This document shows positions 25,701 through 35,068 of a stretch of DNA of 61,146 bases, in pieces; positions within the stretch are counted from its first letter, which is position 1; every line of letters starts with the position of its first letter. The stretch is from Gemmobacter nectariphilus (lineage in GTDB: Bacteria > Pseudomonadota > Alphaproteobacteria > Rhodobacterales > Rhodobacteraceae), in contig DYMU01000011.1 in the NCBI GenBank assembly GCA_020721445.1, positions 1 to 61,146 of the forward strand. Direction: 5' to 3'. The position numbers were made by a program, and so were the translations under genes. A model generated the notes under the pieces. That model did not search any database and had not been told where the DNA came from. It saw nothing but the letters and a program-made list of their open reading frames with translations.

Positions 25701-28700
25701 GCTGGCCGCACCCGCCATTGCCCGTGCCATCAGCCAGCCAAGCCTGCGCCAGCCCACCGATGCGCTGACCCCTGTGCAAGCCCGGCAATTGCGGCTGATC
25801 GGCCGCAGCACATGGCGGTTTTTCGAGACCTTCGTGACGGCCGAGGAAAACCACCTGCCGCCCGACAATTTTCAGGAAACGCCAAGACCCGCCATCGCGC
25901 CGCGCACTTCGCCCACCAATATCGGCTTGTATCTTCTGTCCACCGTCGCCGCGCATGACATGGGCTGGATCGGTCGCAGGGCGGCATTGCACCGGCTGAA
26001 GGATACGCTGGAAACCGTTCACCGGATGCCGCGCTATCGGGGGCATTTGTACAACTGGCACCACACCCGCGATCTGCGGGTGCTGGACCCGGCCTATGTC
26101 TCGTCGGTGGACAGTGGCAATCTGGCCGGGCATCTGATCGCCGTGGCGCAAACCTGCCGCGACTGGGCGACGGACCCCGCCCCCGACGCAGCCCCCGACG
26201 CAGCCGTGGTGCGCCAAGCGCTTGGCGACACGGTCGCTCTGGCGCAAACCGCCGTGCGGGCCAGCCGCAACGATGCCGATCTGCTGGCCGCGCTGGACGC
26301 GGTGGCAAAGGCCGCCGCCGACCCGGGGTTGCCGCTGTCTGCCGGGGTGGCCGCCATCGACCGGGCGGTTTTGCTGGCGTCCGGCACCGCGTCGCCCGAT
26401 GTGGCCTTCTGGACCGCCGCCCTGCGCGCGACGCTGACCCAGCACCTTTACGACCTGTCGCACCCCGCCGACCATGCCTTGTTGGCCGAGGTCGAGGGTC
26501 TGGCCCGTGGCCTTGCGATGGCGATGGACTTCGGCTTTTTGCTGGAGCCGGACAAGAAACTGCTGTCGATCGGCTTTTCCGTCGCCACCAACCGGCGTGA
26601 CACCAATTGCTATGACCTGCTGGCCTCCGAGGCCCGGCTGGCCAGCCTGTTTGCCATTGCCAAGGGTGACGTGGAAACCCGCCACTGGTTCCGGCTGGGT
26701 CGCCCCGCCACGCCCATCGGTGCCGGTTCGGCGCTGATCTCGTGGTCGGGCAGCATGTTCGAATATCTGATGCCGTCACTGGTGATGCGGGCCCCGGCAG
26801 GTTCGGTGCTGGAACAGACCACCCGGCTGATCGTGGCCCGGCAGCAAACCTATGCCGAGGGTCTTGGCATCCCTTGGGGGATATCCGAGTCGTCCTACAA
26901 TGCCCGCGATCTGGAAATGACCTACCAGTATTCCAACTTTGGTGTGCCGGGGCTTGGCCTGAAACGCGGGCTGAGCGAAAATCGGGTGATCGCGCCCTAT
27001 GCCACCGGGCTTGCGGCGATGATCGACCCGGTTGCCGCCGTGCAGAACTATGCGCGGCTGGCCACGCTGGGGGCCGAAGGGCGCTATGGGTTTTACGAGG
27101 CGGTCGATTTCACCCCGACCCGCCTGCCGGAAAAGGGCGGCCCTGCGATTGTGCGCAGCTTCATGGCGCACCATCAGGGCATGACCATCACCGCCATCGC
27201 CAATGTCTTGCAACAGGGCCGCCTGCGCGACAGGTTTCACGCCGAGCCGATGATTCAGGGTGTCGAGCTTTTGCTGCAAGAGCGGTTGCCGCGCGACATT
27301 GCCAGTGCGCCGCCCCGCGCCACCGAAGTGCTGGTCAGCGTGTCCGAGCCAGCCGACGAACCCGCCGTGCGCAGCTTTGACGCCCCGGCCACCGCCGCAG
27401 CCACCGGGCATCTTTTGTCGAACGGCAACTATGGTGTCATGCTGACGCCTGCCGGCGAAGGCTTCAGCCGCTGGCGTGACCTTGCGATCACCCGCTGGCG
27501 GGCCGAGGCGACGCAGGCCGCGCACGGGTCGTTCCTGTTTTTGCGCGATGTCGGCACGGGCGCGATCTGGTCGGCTGCCGTGCAGCCGACCCGCGCTGAC
27601 CCCGACCACCATAGCGCGGTGTTTTGCGAACACATCGCCAGTTTCAGCCACACTGCACAGCGCCTGACCACGATGACCGAAGTCGTGGTGTCCGCCGAAG
27701 ACGATGCCGAGGCCCGCCGGGTGACCTTTACCAATTCCGGCCGCCGCCCGCGTGAAATTGACGTAACCTCTTACGCCGAACTGGTGCTGGCACCGCAGGC
27801 GTCCGATCAGGCGCATCCGGCGTTTTCCAAGCTGTTCGTGGTCACCGATTATCTGCCCGAACTGGGCGTGATCATCGCCACCCGCCGGCGCCGCTCGCCA
27901 CACGACCCCGAGGTCTGGGCCGCCCATATCGCCGTGGTCGAGGGCCAGGAAACCGCCCCGATCCAGATTGAAACCGACCGGGCCGCGTTCATCGGGCGCG
28001 GGCGCGACATGGCCACGGCGGCGGCCTTGGACAAGCCGCTGACGGGCAGCACCGGCACCGTGCTTGACCCGATCTTTTCGATCCGCCGCAGGGTCAGCGT
28101 CCCCGCCGGGGGGGGTGCCCGGGTGACGTTCTGGACCATGGTCGCCGCCACGCCCGAAGCCCTGCTGGACCTTGTCGACCGCCACCGCGATCCGTCGGCC
28201 TTTGCCCGTGCCGCGACCCTGGCCTGGACGCAGACGCAGGTGCAATTGCGCCACCTTGGGGTCACCCATGCCGATGCGGTGGATTTCCAGACGCTGGGCG
28301 GCATGGTGCTGCGCAACGACCCCGCCTTGCGCGCCAGCCCGGTGCAGATCATCGCCGGGGCTGCACCGCAATCGGCCCTTTGGGCGCTGGGCATCTCGGG
28401 CGATCTGCCGATCGTCTTGTTGCAGATCGACGATGCCGAGGACATCGCCGTGCTGCATCAGGTGCTTGGCGCGCATGAATATTGGGAAATGCGCCAGTTG
28501 GCGGTGGATCTGGTGATCCTGAACGACCGCGCGTCATCTTATGTGCAGGACTTGCAGATTGCCATCGACAGTGCCGTGCGTGCCGCGCAGTCGCGGCCGC
28601 GCGCCTTTGGTATTCATTCGCCGGTCAAGGGGGCGATCTACACCCTGCGCAGCGATTTGTTGAACCCGGGCGCCCGCGCGCAGTTGTTGTCGATGGCGCG

Positions 28701-31296
28701 TGCCGTTCTGGTTGCCAGCCGGGGCGATCTGGGTCAGCAAATGGCGCTTGCGACCAGCCAGCGCCGTCTTCCACCCCTGCTGTTGCTGCCCGCCCCGACG
28801 GCAACCCCGACGGCGCCACAGCCACTTGCCGCACCCTTTGCTGCCGAACCCGCCTTGCCAGAGCTGGAGTTTTTCAACGGCACCGGCGGCTTTGCCGAAG
28901 ATGGGCGCGAATACGTCACGGTCCTGCGCCATGGCAAGACCACGCCCGCGCCTTGGATCAACGTCATCGCCAACCCGAACTTCGGCTTTCAGGTCTCGGC
29001 CGAAGGCAGCGGGCATGTCTGGTCGGAAAACAGCCGCGAAAACCAGTTGACCCCATGGTCGAACGATCCGGTCACCGACCCTGCCGGCGAGGCGATCTTT
29101 CTGCATGATCTGGAGCAGGGCCACGTTTGGACGCCGACCGCCCTGCCGATCCGTGGGCAGGGCACCTACATCGCCCGGCACGGCTTTGGCTATTCGACGT
29201 TTCAGCATGAAAGCCATGGCATCGCCGCCGACATGGTGCAATTCGTGCCGCTGGATGCGCCGGCCAAGATCACCCGGTTGCGGCTGCACAACACCGGCAC
29301 CACGACGCGCCATCTGTCTGTCACCGCCTATGCCGAATGGGTGCTGGGGGCGGCGCGCAGCGCAACCGCCCCATTCATCATCACCCGCATTGACCCCGCG
29401 ACCGGGGCAATCCTTGCGCAAAACACCTTCGGCACCGCCTTTCCCGGTCGCGTCGCCTTTGCCGATTTCGGCGCAGGCACCACCAGCCTGACCGCCGACC
29501 GGGCCGAGGTCATCGGCCCCGGTGGCAGCTTGCGCGCGCCCGCTGGCATCCGCAACGCGCCCTTGTCCGGCACCACCGGCCCGGCGCTGGACCCCTGCGC
29601 CGCCTTGCAGCGCCGCCTGACCCTGCGCCCCGGCGAAACCGCCGAACTGACGGTCCTGCTGGGCCAGGCCGAGTCGGATGCCGCCGCCAGTGCGCTGATC
29701 CTGCGCCTGCGGGCGGCTGACCTTGCCGCCACGCTTGCGGGCGTCAAACAGCATTGGGCCGATCTGCTGACCACGGTGCAGGTCACCACACCGGACCGGG
29801 CGATGGATATCATGCTGAACGGCTGGCTTTTGTATCAGACCCTTGCCTGCCGGGTGTGGGCGCGGGCCGGGTTCTATCAGGCCAGCGGCGCCTATGGCTT
29901 TCGTGACCAGTTGCAAGACGGCATGGCGCTGACCTTTGCCCGGCCCGAAATGACCCGGGCGCACCTTTTGCGCGCCGCCGCGCGGCAGTTCCCCGAAGGT
30001 GATGTGCAGCATTGGTGGCTGCCACACTCCGGCCAGGGTGTGCGCACCCGGATTTCCGATGACCGGGTCTGGCTGGGTTACGGTGTTGCGCAATACGTTG
30101 CGGTGTCGGGCGATGTGGCCATCCTTGACGCGCAGGTGCCGTTCCTGAACGGCCCGCCGGTGCCGCCCGGCGCGCATGACGACTTCTTTCTGCCGCAGGT
30201 GTCGGATGCCACCGAAACCCTGTTTGAACATTGCGCGCGCGGGCTGGATCAGGCGGTCGCGCTGACCGGCGCCAACGGCATGCCGCTGATCGGCACCGGC
30301 GACTGGAACGATGGCATGAACCGGGTCGGCGAGGCCGGGCAGGGCACCAGCGTCTGGCTGGGCTGGCTGCTGATTGCCACCATCAACCGTATGGCACCCC
30401 TGGCCGATGCCCGCGACCCGGCCCGCGCCGCCCGCTGGCGGGGTCACGCGCGCAAGGTGCTGACGGCGATCGAAACCCATGGCTGGGATGGCGCGTGGTA
30501 TCGGCGCGGCACCTATGATGATGGCACGCTGCTTGGGTCTGCCAGTTCGGACGAATGCCGCATCGACAGTATCGCCCAATCCTGGGCGGTTCTGTCCGGG
30601 GCGGCGGACCCTGCGCGCGCGCGGATGGCAATGGCCTCGGTGACCGAACATCTGGTGCGACCAGACCCCGGCCTTGCCCTGCTGTTCACCCCGCCGTTCG
30701 ACACCACGCCGATGGACCCCGGCTATATCAAGGGCTATCCGCCGGGCCTGCGTGAAAACGGTGGCCAATACAGCCATGCCGCAATGTGGGCCATTCTGGC
30801 GGTTGCTGGGCTGGGGGATGGCGACGCCGCACACCGGTTGTTTGCGATGCTGAACCCGATCAATCACGCCCGCACCGCGCAAGCGGCCGACCGCTACAAG
30901 GTGGAACCCTATGTCGTTGCCGCCGATGTCTATTCCACCGCACCGCATGCCGGGCGGGGTGGCTGGACGTGGTACACGGGGTCTGCCGGGTGGATGCACC
31001 GCGCCGGGATCGAGGGTCTGCTGGGCCTGACCCGCACCGGCAAAACCCTGCACCTGAACCCCTGTATCCCGAAGGCGTGGCCCGAGTTGACCGCCACGGT
31101 CAGGCTGGGTGGGGCCAGCTACAAGATTGTGATCCGCAATCCCGCAGGCGCCGGGCAGGGCATCCAAAGCGCCACGTTGAACGGCACCGCCGTGTTGGCC
31201 GGTGCGGGTGGCCTGATACTCCGGGTGCAGGACGGCGCGCATGATCTTGCGGTCACCTTGGGACCAAGGCCAGCCGCAGGGCCCGCGGCGGTCTGA
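22738..31296 (+). CDS. ndvB: Cyclic beta-1,2-glucan synthase
   Basis: 2852 aa, the length of NdvB/ChvB. Order: a long N-terminal region, membrane helices at about 425-480, a GT84 catalytic domain with DADTR (about 641) and QHRWVRGDWQ (about 784), more helices (about 830-1010), a middle glucoamylase-like/Glyco_transf_36 region, and a C-terminal GH94 phosphorylase domain with IGTGDWNDGM (about 2521, catalytic Asp). It makes osmoregulated periplasmic cyclic glucans from UDP-glucose, with the GH94 part setting ring size. The start is GTG overlapping the CsbD-like stop. No NdvA exporter is nearby. Control by the stress promoter at 22466 would be a natural fit for an osmoprotectant. Confidence 0.9.
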   Translation: MKLSEIRTNVLPRWLARGPAETAEVWLDTAPIRADLFGTERLEHHAQTLASAQRVASGTPLRVRNLASRVQDNADLLLDAYKTCARGLRAGQAMTPAAEWLLDNFHLVEQQLRQIRDDLPPGYYRQLPKLAEGPFAGYPRVFGLAWAYVAHTDSLMSGPVLARFVRAYQQVQPLMIGELWAVAITLRIVLIENMRRLTVQIVEGHALRLQADAIVDAVMAAGQTAGQNPGQTPNPLPLSVMQQAVAPFEAAPLSPIIAAQIAKRLRGFDPLQTPLFGWLEDRLNRQGTSIDDVVTATQVRLGASNVTMRNIVTSMRLLSEMDWADFFEEVSLVDARLRDSATYAATDFATRNRYRTEIEVLARGSDHTETAVTETCLALAAKAEGDFQGVVGHWLIGAGRAKLEALIGFRPPLRMRVMRKIGRVGLPGYLGAMAAVALGLVAVALSLMAAAGAGPLVLALLGVVGFPVAFDLATAIVNTTVSRMVGPKPLPGLDLAKGIPPHLRTLVAVPVMLNDAGDIAAQIEQLEVHHLSSVGGAVHFALLSDTLDSATQTSPKDERLVAHAVAAVARLNARYPTDKAARFFLLHRRRLWNPAEGVWMGWERKRGKLAELNRLLRGATDTSFAVISSALPDDIRYVITLDADTRLLRGTVAQMVGKMAHPLNRARLDPVTRQVTSGYGILQPRVSATLPMGQNGSVYQQLFSAPGGIEPYAAAVSDVYQDLFGEGSFTGKGIYDVDAFSEALAGRVPENTMLSHDLFEGSLARAGLTSDVEVVEDFPVRHDVDIRRQHRWVRGDWQLWPWIFGARRREQGGIPPVGRWKMIDNLRRSLLAPLALLALFAGWMLPLPLALAWTAVVVVLLALPRLLSLPFDLVPTRTGVTLRSHFAALWSDALSALGQIALNLVLLADTAATMLDAILRTLWRLTVSRRHLLEWMTAAQAGSGAQPTLARHYLRMMPGLVLGLGTLGAAVVLNPVVWPVLIPFGLVWLAAPAIARAISQPSLRQPTDALTPVQARQLRLIGRSTWRFFETFVTAEENHLPPDNFQETPRPAIAPRTSPTNIGLYLLSTVAAHDMGWIGRRAALHRLKDTLETVHRMPRYRGHLYNWHHTRDLRVLDPAYVSSVDSGNLAGHLIAVAQTCRDWATDPAPDAAPDAAVVRQALGDTVALAQTAVRASRNDADLLAALDAVAKAAADPGLPLSAGVAAIDRAVLLASGTASPDVAFWTAALRATLTQHLYDLSHPADHALLAEVEGLARGLAMAMDFGFLLEPDKKLLSIGFSVATNRRDTNCYDLLASEARLASLFAIAKGDVETRHWFRLGRPATPIGAGSALISWSGSMFEYLMPSLVMRAPAGSVLEQTTRLIVARQQTYAEGLGIPWGISESSYNARDLEMTYQYSNFGVPGLGLKRGLSENRVIAPYATGLAAMIDPVAAVQNYARLATLGAEGRYGFYEAVDFTPTRLPEKGGPAIVRSFMAHHQGMTITAIANVLQQGRLRDRFHAEPMIQGVELLLQERLPRDIASAPPRATEVLVSVSEPADEPAVRSFDAPATAAATGHLLSNGNYGVMLTPAGEGFSRWRDLAITRWRAEATQAAHGSFLFLRDVGTGAIWSAAVQPTRADPDHHSAVFCEHIASFSHTAQRLTTMTEVVVSAEDDAEARRVTFTNSGRRPREIDVTSYAELVLAPQASDQAHPAFSKLFVVTDYLPELGVIIATRRRRSPHDPEVWAAHIAVVEGQETAPIQIETDRAAFIGRGRDMATAAALDKPLTGSTGTVLDPIFSIRRRVSVPAGGGARVTFWTMVAATPEALLDLVDRHRDPSAFARAATLAWTQTQVQLRHLGVTHADAVDFQTLGGMVLRNDPALRASPVQIIAGAAPQSALWALGISGDLPIVLLQIDDAEDIAVLHQVLGAHEYWEMRQLAVDLVILNDRASSYVQDLQIAIDSAVRAAQSRPRAFGIHSPVKGAIYTLRSDLLNPGARAQLLSMARAVLVASRGDLGQQMALATSQRRLPPLLLLPAPTATPTAPQPLAAPFAAEPALPELEFFNGTGGFAEDGREYVTVLRHGKTTPAPWINVIANPNFGFQVSAEGSGHVWSENSRENQLTPWSNDPVTDPAGEAIFLHDLEQGHVWTPTALPIRGQGTYIARHGFGYSTFQHESHGIAADMVQFVPLDAPAKITRLRLHNTGTTTRHLSVTAYAEWVLGAARSATAPFIITRIDPATGAILAQNTFGTAFPGRVAFADFGAGTTSLTADRAEVIGPGGSLRAPAGIRNAPLSGTTGPALDPCAALQRRLTLRPGETAELTVLLGQAESDAAASALILRLRAADLAATLAGVKQHWADLLTTVQVTTPDRAMDIMLNGWLLYQTLACRVWARAGFYQASGAYGFRDQLQDGMALTFARPEMTRAHLLRAAARQFPEGDVQHWWLPHSGQGVRTRISDDRVWLGYGVAQYVAVSGDVAILDAQVPFLNGPPVPPGAHDDFFLPQVSDATETLFEHCARGLDQAVALTGANGMPLIGTGDWNDGMNRVGEAGQGTSVWLGWLLIATINRMAPLADARDPARAARWRGHARKVLTAIETHGWDGAWYRRGTYDDGTLLGSASSDECRIDSIAQSWAVLSGAADPARARMAMASVTEHLVRPDPGLALLFTPPFDTTPMDPGYIKGYPPGLRENGGQYSHAAMWAILAVAGLGDGDAAHRLFAMLNPINHARTAQAADRYKVEPYVVAADVYSTAPHAGRGGWTWYTGSAGWMHRAGIEGLLGLTRTGKTLHLNPCIPKAWPELTATVRLGGASYKIVIRNPAGAGQGIQSATLNGTAVLAGAGGLILRVQDGAHDLAVTLGPRPAAGPAAV

Positions 31297-31415
31297 CGCG
31301 ACACCCCGCCTTTGCACGCGCACACGCCGATCCGCACGCTGCCGCAGGGGTCTGCCACCCTTGGGCGGGGGGGGCAGCGCCACCGCAAAACGGCGGCTTT
31401 GGCATGATAGGAGGA

Positions 31416-31756
31416 TCAGGCGACAAGGATATCCGGCCCAGCCCCGGCAGGGGCGGCGGCATTGCTGGCGGTGATGCCCCCGGCGGCGACGCGGCGGCGC
31501 GCGCCGCACAGGGCTTTGGTCACCCGCGCCAAAGCGTCGGGCGAGACCATTTCCGCCTGCACCACATCTGCCCCCCATGCCGCGGCGGGCAGGCGCAGCA
31601 CTTGGCCCTTCAGGTCGCCCCCCGCAAAGGCGCCGTGTTCAGGGAACACCCGCACAGTGTCGGACAGCCCCGCGCAATGGATTGCCCCGCCCCGATCAGA
31701 CCGCCCGCCGTGCCGACGATGGTGCCAAGACCAAGGCTAAGCGGGCGCGCGGTCAT
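31416..31756 (-). pseudogene. modD: Remnant of modD (NadC-like molybdenum-operon protein)
   Basis: The ATG at 31756 still overlaps the modC stop (ATGA), as in intact modC-modD pairs. Only the C-terminal part of a ModD/quinolinate phosphoribosyltransferase-like protein is recognisable: GLSDTVRVFPEHGAF, GADVVQAEMVSPDALARV and RVAAGGITASNAAA. The first ~25 codons are in another frame, breaking near 31685, most of the N-terminal half is missing, and a stop at 31416 cuts the last residues, which continue after it. The gene is therefore deleted and frameshifted. Confidence 0.7.
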
Positions 31757-32853
31757 TCGGCGGCCTCCCCAATGGCCCCCACGTCATCGGGGGCGGGGGC
31801 CACGGATTTGATGATGGCATAGGCGATGACACCGGGTTCCAGACCCAGCATCTGGGCCGAGCGGCGGGTGACGCGGGCAAGCACCGCCCCTGCGGGTGTG
31901 GTCAGCCGGATCATCGCGCCGGGGCCGTCGCCGTGATGCACTGCCTCAACCGTGCCGGGCAGGATGTTCAGCGCCGACAGGCCTGTGGGGGCCTCACGCG
32001 ACAGGATCACATCATGCGCCGCGATGCGCAGGCGGATGGCGCTGCCAATCGCGGCCTCGACCCGCGGCAGGAACAGGGCAATGCCGCCCGCTGCCAGCTC
32101 GCTTAGGCCGTCGTCATGCTGGCGCACCAGCGTTGCCGTGATCACCGCCCCCGCACCGCGCACCCCCATCGGGGTCAGCGCCGGGTCGCCCAGCACCTCT
32201 GCCGCGGTGCCGATGCGGCTGACGCGGCCCGCGTCCAGCGCCACCACAGTGGTGGCGACCCGCGCCACCTCGGTGGGCGAATGGCTGACAAACAGGATCG
32301 GCACGCGAACTTCATCGCGCAACCGCTCGAAATACGGCAGGATTTCGGCCTTGCGCTCTTCATCCAGCGCCGACAGCGGCTCATCGGCCAGGATCAGGCG
32401 CGGGGCCGCCAGCAGCGCGCGACCGATGGCCACCCGTTGCCGCTCGCCACCCGACAACCCGGCGGGACGCCGTGCCAGCAGCGGGCCGATCCCCAGCATC
32501 TCGACCACCCGGCCCATATCTTCGCGCGGGGCATCCTTGGGCGCGAACCACGCGCCATAGGCCAGATTCTGCCGCACCGTCAGATGCGGAAACAGCCGGC
32601 CTTCCTGAAAGATATAGCCCAGACGGCGGCGCCAGGGGGGCAGGCAAAGACCCGCCTCGGTATCCACAAGCACCCAATCGCCTACTGAGACCCGGCCACT
32701 TTCGGGCCGCATCAAGCCTGCCACGGCATTGGCAATGCTGGTCTTGCCGGACCCCGAGCGGCCAAACAGCACGGTCACGCCGGGCGGGGCGGCAAAGGTG
32801 ACGTTCAGCCGGAAGTCGCCGAAACCATGGGCAAGACGAACCCGCAGCATCAT
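31753..32853 (-). CDS. modC: Molybdate ABC transporter ATP-binding protein
   Basis: 366 aa from the ATG at 32853, which overlaps the modB stop by 4 bp; the longer frame to 33522 is modB's shadow. Walker A GRSGSGKT (31-38), signature LSGGERQRVAIG, Walker B LILADEPLSALD and the switch His in SHSPTEVAR are intact. The C-terminal ~130 residues form a TOBE/Mop-like molybdate-binding domain (SALNILPGTVEAV... AQMLGLEPG). It energises molybdate uptake through ModB. Confidence 0.95.
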   Translation of the reverse strand: MMLRVRLAHGFGDFRLNVTFAAPPGVTVLFGRSGSGKTSIANAVAGLMRPESGRVSVGDWVLVDTEAGLCLPPWRRRLGYIFQEGRLFPHLTVRQNLAYGAWFAPKDAPREDMGRVVEMLGIGPLLARRPAGLSGGERQRVAIGRALLAAPRLILADEPLSALDEERKAEILPYFERLRDEVRVPILFVSHSPTEVARVATTVVALDAGRVSRIGTAAEVLGDPALTPMGVRGAGAVITATLVRQHDDGLSELAAGGIALFLPRVEAAIGSAIRLRIAAHDVILSREAPTGLSALNILPGTVEAVHHGDGPGAMIRLTTPAGAVLARVTRRSAQMLGLEPGVIAYAIIKSVAPAPDDVGAIGEAAE

Positions 32854-33554
32854 GCGCCCCCGATCCGGCGGGCCACGGCACGGCCCACCCATTCCGACAG
32901 CAACAAGGCTGTCATCGCGATGACGATGGCGACAATCACCAGCCGCGACGCCTGCACCTCGCCGCCCGGCACCTGCAGGAAACTGTAGATGGCCGAGGGC
33001 AGGGTCTGGGTCTGGCCCGGAATGTTCGACACGAAGGTGATCGTCGCGCCAAACTCGCCCATCGCCTTGGCAAAGGCCAGGATCACCCCGGCGATGATGC
33101 CGGGCAGAATCAGCGGCAAGGTCACGGTCAAGAACACCCAAGCGCGCGACGCGCCCAAGGTGCCCGCCGCCTGTTCCAGCTTGGGGTCCACCGCCTCGAT
33201 CGCCAGACGGATGGCGCGCACCATCAGCGGAAAGGCCATCACCGCCGCCGCCAACGCCGCCCCGGTCCAGCGAAAGGCAAAGACGATGCCGAACCACTGG
33301 TCCAGAAACTGGCCAACCATGCCCCTGCGCCCAAAGGTCAGCAGCAGCAGATACCCGGTCACCACTGGCGGCAGGATCAGCGGCAGATGCACCAGGCCGT
33401 TCAGCACCTGCTTGCCCGGAAATTCCCACCGTGCCAGTGCATGGGCGGTAAGGATGCCCAGCGGCAGGCTGACCAGCACCGCCCAGAACGATACTTTCAG
33501 CGACAGCGCAACTGCGCGCCATTCGTCAGGGGAAAGCCAGTCAGCCACGCGCAC
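32850..33554 (-). CDS. modB: Molybdate ABC transporter permease
   Basis: 234 aa, five to six membrane helices, with the binding-protein-dependent permease EAA loop (EQAAGTLGASRAWVFLTVTLP), which docks on ModC. The sequence LVHLPLILPPVVTGYLLL is typical of ModB. It starts 7 bp after modA and overlaps modC by 4 bp. Confidence 0.95.
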   Translation of the reverse strand: MRVADWLSPDEWRAVALSLKVSFWAVLVSLPLGILTAHALARWEFPGKQVLNGLVHLPLILPPVVTGYLLLLTFGRRGMVGQFLDQWFGIVFAFRWTGAALAAAVMAFPLMVRAIRLAIEAVDPKLEQAAGTLGASRAWVFLTVTLPLILPGIIAGVILAFAKAMGEFGATITFVSNIPGQTQTLPSAIYSFLQVPGGEVQASRLVIVAIVIAMTALLLSEWVGRAVARRIGGA

Positions 33555-33561
33555 GTTTCCT

Positions 33562-34326
33562 TCAGTTCAGGATCAGGAAGCCTTGCGCCGCAAACCTTGC
33601 ATCGCCAGCGTCCGAGGTGATGGCGTCAAAAAACGCGCGGTCGGCCGCGTCTGCCGCCCCGGTCAGCAGCGCGCCGGGGTAGATCACCGTCGGGTAGCTG
33701 TCCACCGGAAAGCTGCCGACCACCGACACCTTCGGGTCGGCGGCGGCATCGGTGGCGTAGACAATGCCATAAGGCGCCTCGCCCAACGACACCAGCGCAA
33801 GGGCGGCGCGCACCGTATCGGCCTGTGCAACCATCGGCGCCACGGCGTCCCAGATGCCAAGCGATGTCAGTGCCGCCTTGCCGTATTGGCCCGCCGGCAC
33901 CGAATCGACCAGCGCCATCGCCAGCTTGCCATCGCCAACCAGCCCCTTCAGATCAAATCCGGGCACAATCTCGACCGGGGCCGCACCGGCCGCACCGATC
34001 AGCACCATCGTATTGCCGAACATGTCGCGCCGGGTGCCCGCGACCACCATCCCGGCCTTTTCTACCTCGTCCATCCAGTTGACGGCGGCAGACACGAAGA
34101 TATCGGCCGGCGCGCCTTCAATGATCTGCTTGGCCAACTGGTTCGACCCGGCATAGCTGATGGTGACCGTGTGGCCGGTTGCGGCCTGAAAATCGGTGGC
34201 CACCGCATCCAGCGCATTTTTCATCGAGGCGGCGGCAAACACCACCACCTCTTCGGCCAGAACTGGCGAGGCAGACAGGCAATGGGCAAGCGCAAGTGCC
34301 ATCAAAGAGGTTTGCGTGCGAATCAT
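33562..34326 (-). CDS. modA: Molybdate-binding periplasmic protein
   Basis: 254 aa with a signal peptide ending near residue 24 (SPVLA-EE). The mature start VVVFAAASMKNAL, the SYAGSNQLAKQI segment and ADIFVSA supply the Ser residues that bind molybdate or tungstate in ModA. First gene of modABC; the 26-bp dyad at 34341-34366 lies 15 bp upstream of its start. Confidence 0.95.
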   Translation of the reverse strand: MIRTQTSLMALALAHCLSASPVLAEEVVVFAAASMKNALDAVATDFQAATGHTVTISYAGSNQLAKQIIEGAPADIFVSAAVNWMDEVEKAGMVVAGTRRDMFGNTMVLIGAAGAAPVEIVPGFDLKGLVGDGKLAMALVDSVPAGQYGKAALTSLGIWDAVAPMVAQADTVRAALALVSLGEAPYGIVYATDAAADPKVSVVGSFPVDSYPTVIYPGALLTGAADAADRAFFDAITSDAGDARFAAQGFLILN

Positions 34327-34340
34327 GACAGGTCTCCGAT

Positions 34341-34366
34341 GTGATATGTTTGTAAAAACATATCAC
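34341..34366. promoter_or_regulatory. ModE-type operator (perfect 11-bp dyad)
   Basis: GTGATATGTTT (34341-34351) and AAACATATCAC (34356-34366) are perfect inverted copies around GTAA. Its place between modA and the ModE-like gene and its similarity in kind to ModE boxes (TATAT-centred dyads) support repression of modABC under molybdate sufficiency. Confidence 0.75.
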
Positions 34367-34391
34367 GAGCAAAGCCGCCCTCGCGCAAGCG

Positions 34392-34763
34392 CTATTTTTC
34401 TTCGGGAATATCCCTTAGCAGCGCGCAGAGCCCCTCCAGCTGTGGCGCACCCGCGCGGGCCGCCTCGGCCTCAAAGTCGCGATACAGCCGCAAGATCTGG
34501 CGCCCCATGTCGGTCAGCACCGCGCCACCGCCCCCCGGCCCGCCCCGGGTGCTGACCACCACCGGGGCCTCGAACATGGCGTTCAGGGTGCCGATCAACT
34601 CCCACGCGCGCTTGTAACTCATGTCCATTTCGCGGCCCGCCGCCGCGATCGACCCGGTGCGGTCAATCCGCTCCAGCAATTCGGCCTTGCCGGGGCCGAT
34701 CATCTCGGCCTCGCCAAAGTGGATGCGGATACGCAGGCGTGGGCGGCGGGGTGCTGGGTCCAT
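34392..34763 (-). CDS. ModE-like molybdenum-responsive regulator, HTH domain only
   Basis: About 123 aa from the ATG at 34763 (a TTG six codons upstream is possible). It consists of the ModE N-terminal winged helix-turn-helix: GKAELLERIDRTGSIAAAGR, MSYKRAWELIGTLN and the VVSTRGGPGGGGAVLTDMGR wing. The C-terminal di-Mop molybdate-binding half of classical ModE is absent, so metal sensing would need another route. It is upstream of modA in the same orientation, with the dyad operator between the two genes. Confidence 0.85.
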   Translation of the reverse strand: MDPAPRRPRLRIRIHFGEAEMIGPGKAELLERIDRTGSIAAAGREMDMSYKRAWELIGTLNAMFEAPVVVSTRGGPGGGGAVLTDMGRQILRLYRDFEAEAARAGAPQLEGLCALLRDIPEEK

Positions 34764-35024
34764 GGCGACAGAGTCCGGCAAATCAGGTCAAAGGGCAAGG
34801 CCCGCGCGCAGCCGCAGGTCTGATGTCGCAGGGGGTGTGGTGCTGAAACTTCACGCAAGATGCGACAGGTTTCATCGCTGGCCGGTTTGACCCCGTTCGG
34901 CGGCAGGCGGATTTGGCCCGATGGGGGCTTGCGGCGCGCGGGCTTGGTCTTGCAGCGTGGCAGGCCAGACCCGAGCGCGATCAGCAAGGGGCGCTGCCCC
35001 TCGGCGGCGATGCCGCATCACCCC

Positions 35025-35046
35025 GGAGTATTTTTCCAAGCAGCAA
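35025..35046 (+). repeat. Dispersed intergenic repeat, copy 1
   Basis: GGAGTATTTTTCCAAGCAGC plus AA. Related copies lie at 35069-35089 (inverted) and 50532-50552. The GGAGTATTT core is a pattern I associate with intergenic repeats of Rhodobacteraceae genomes. Confidence 0.6.
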
Positions 35047-35068
35047 GCCCAAAGGCGACAGGCCGGAT

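Noticed and set aside
23647-26685. 1012-residue open frame on the minus strand inside ndvB
   Set aside because: Low-complexity Arg/Gly/Gln/His-rich shadow of the intact plus-strand synthase; long antisense frames are common at this G+C.
28534-31578. 1014-residue open frame on the minus strand inside ndvB
   Set aside because: Same reasoning; composition is that of a shadow frame and it has no recognisable domain.
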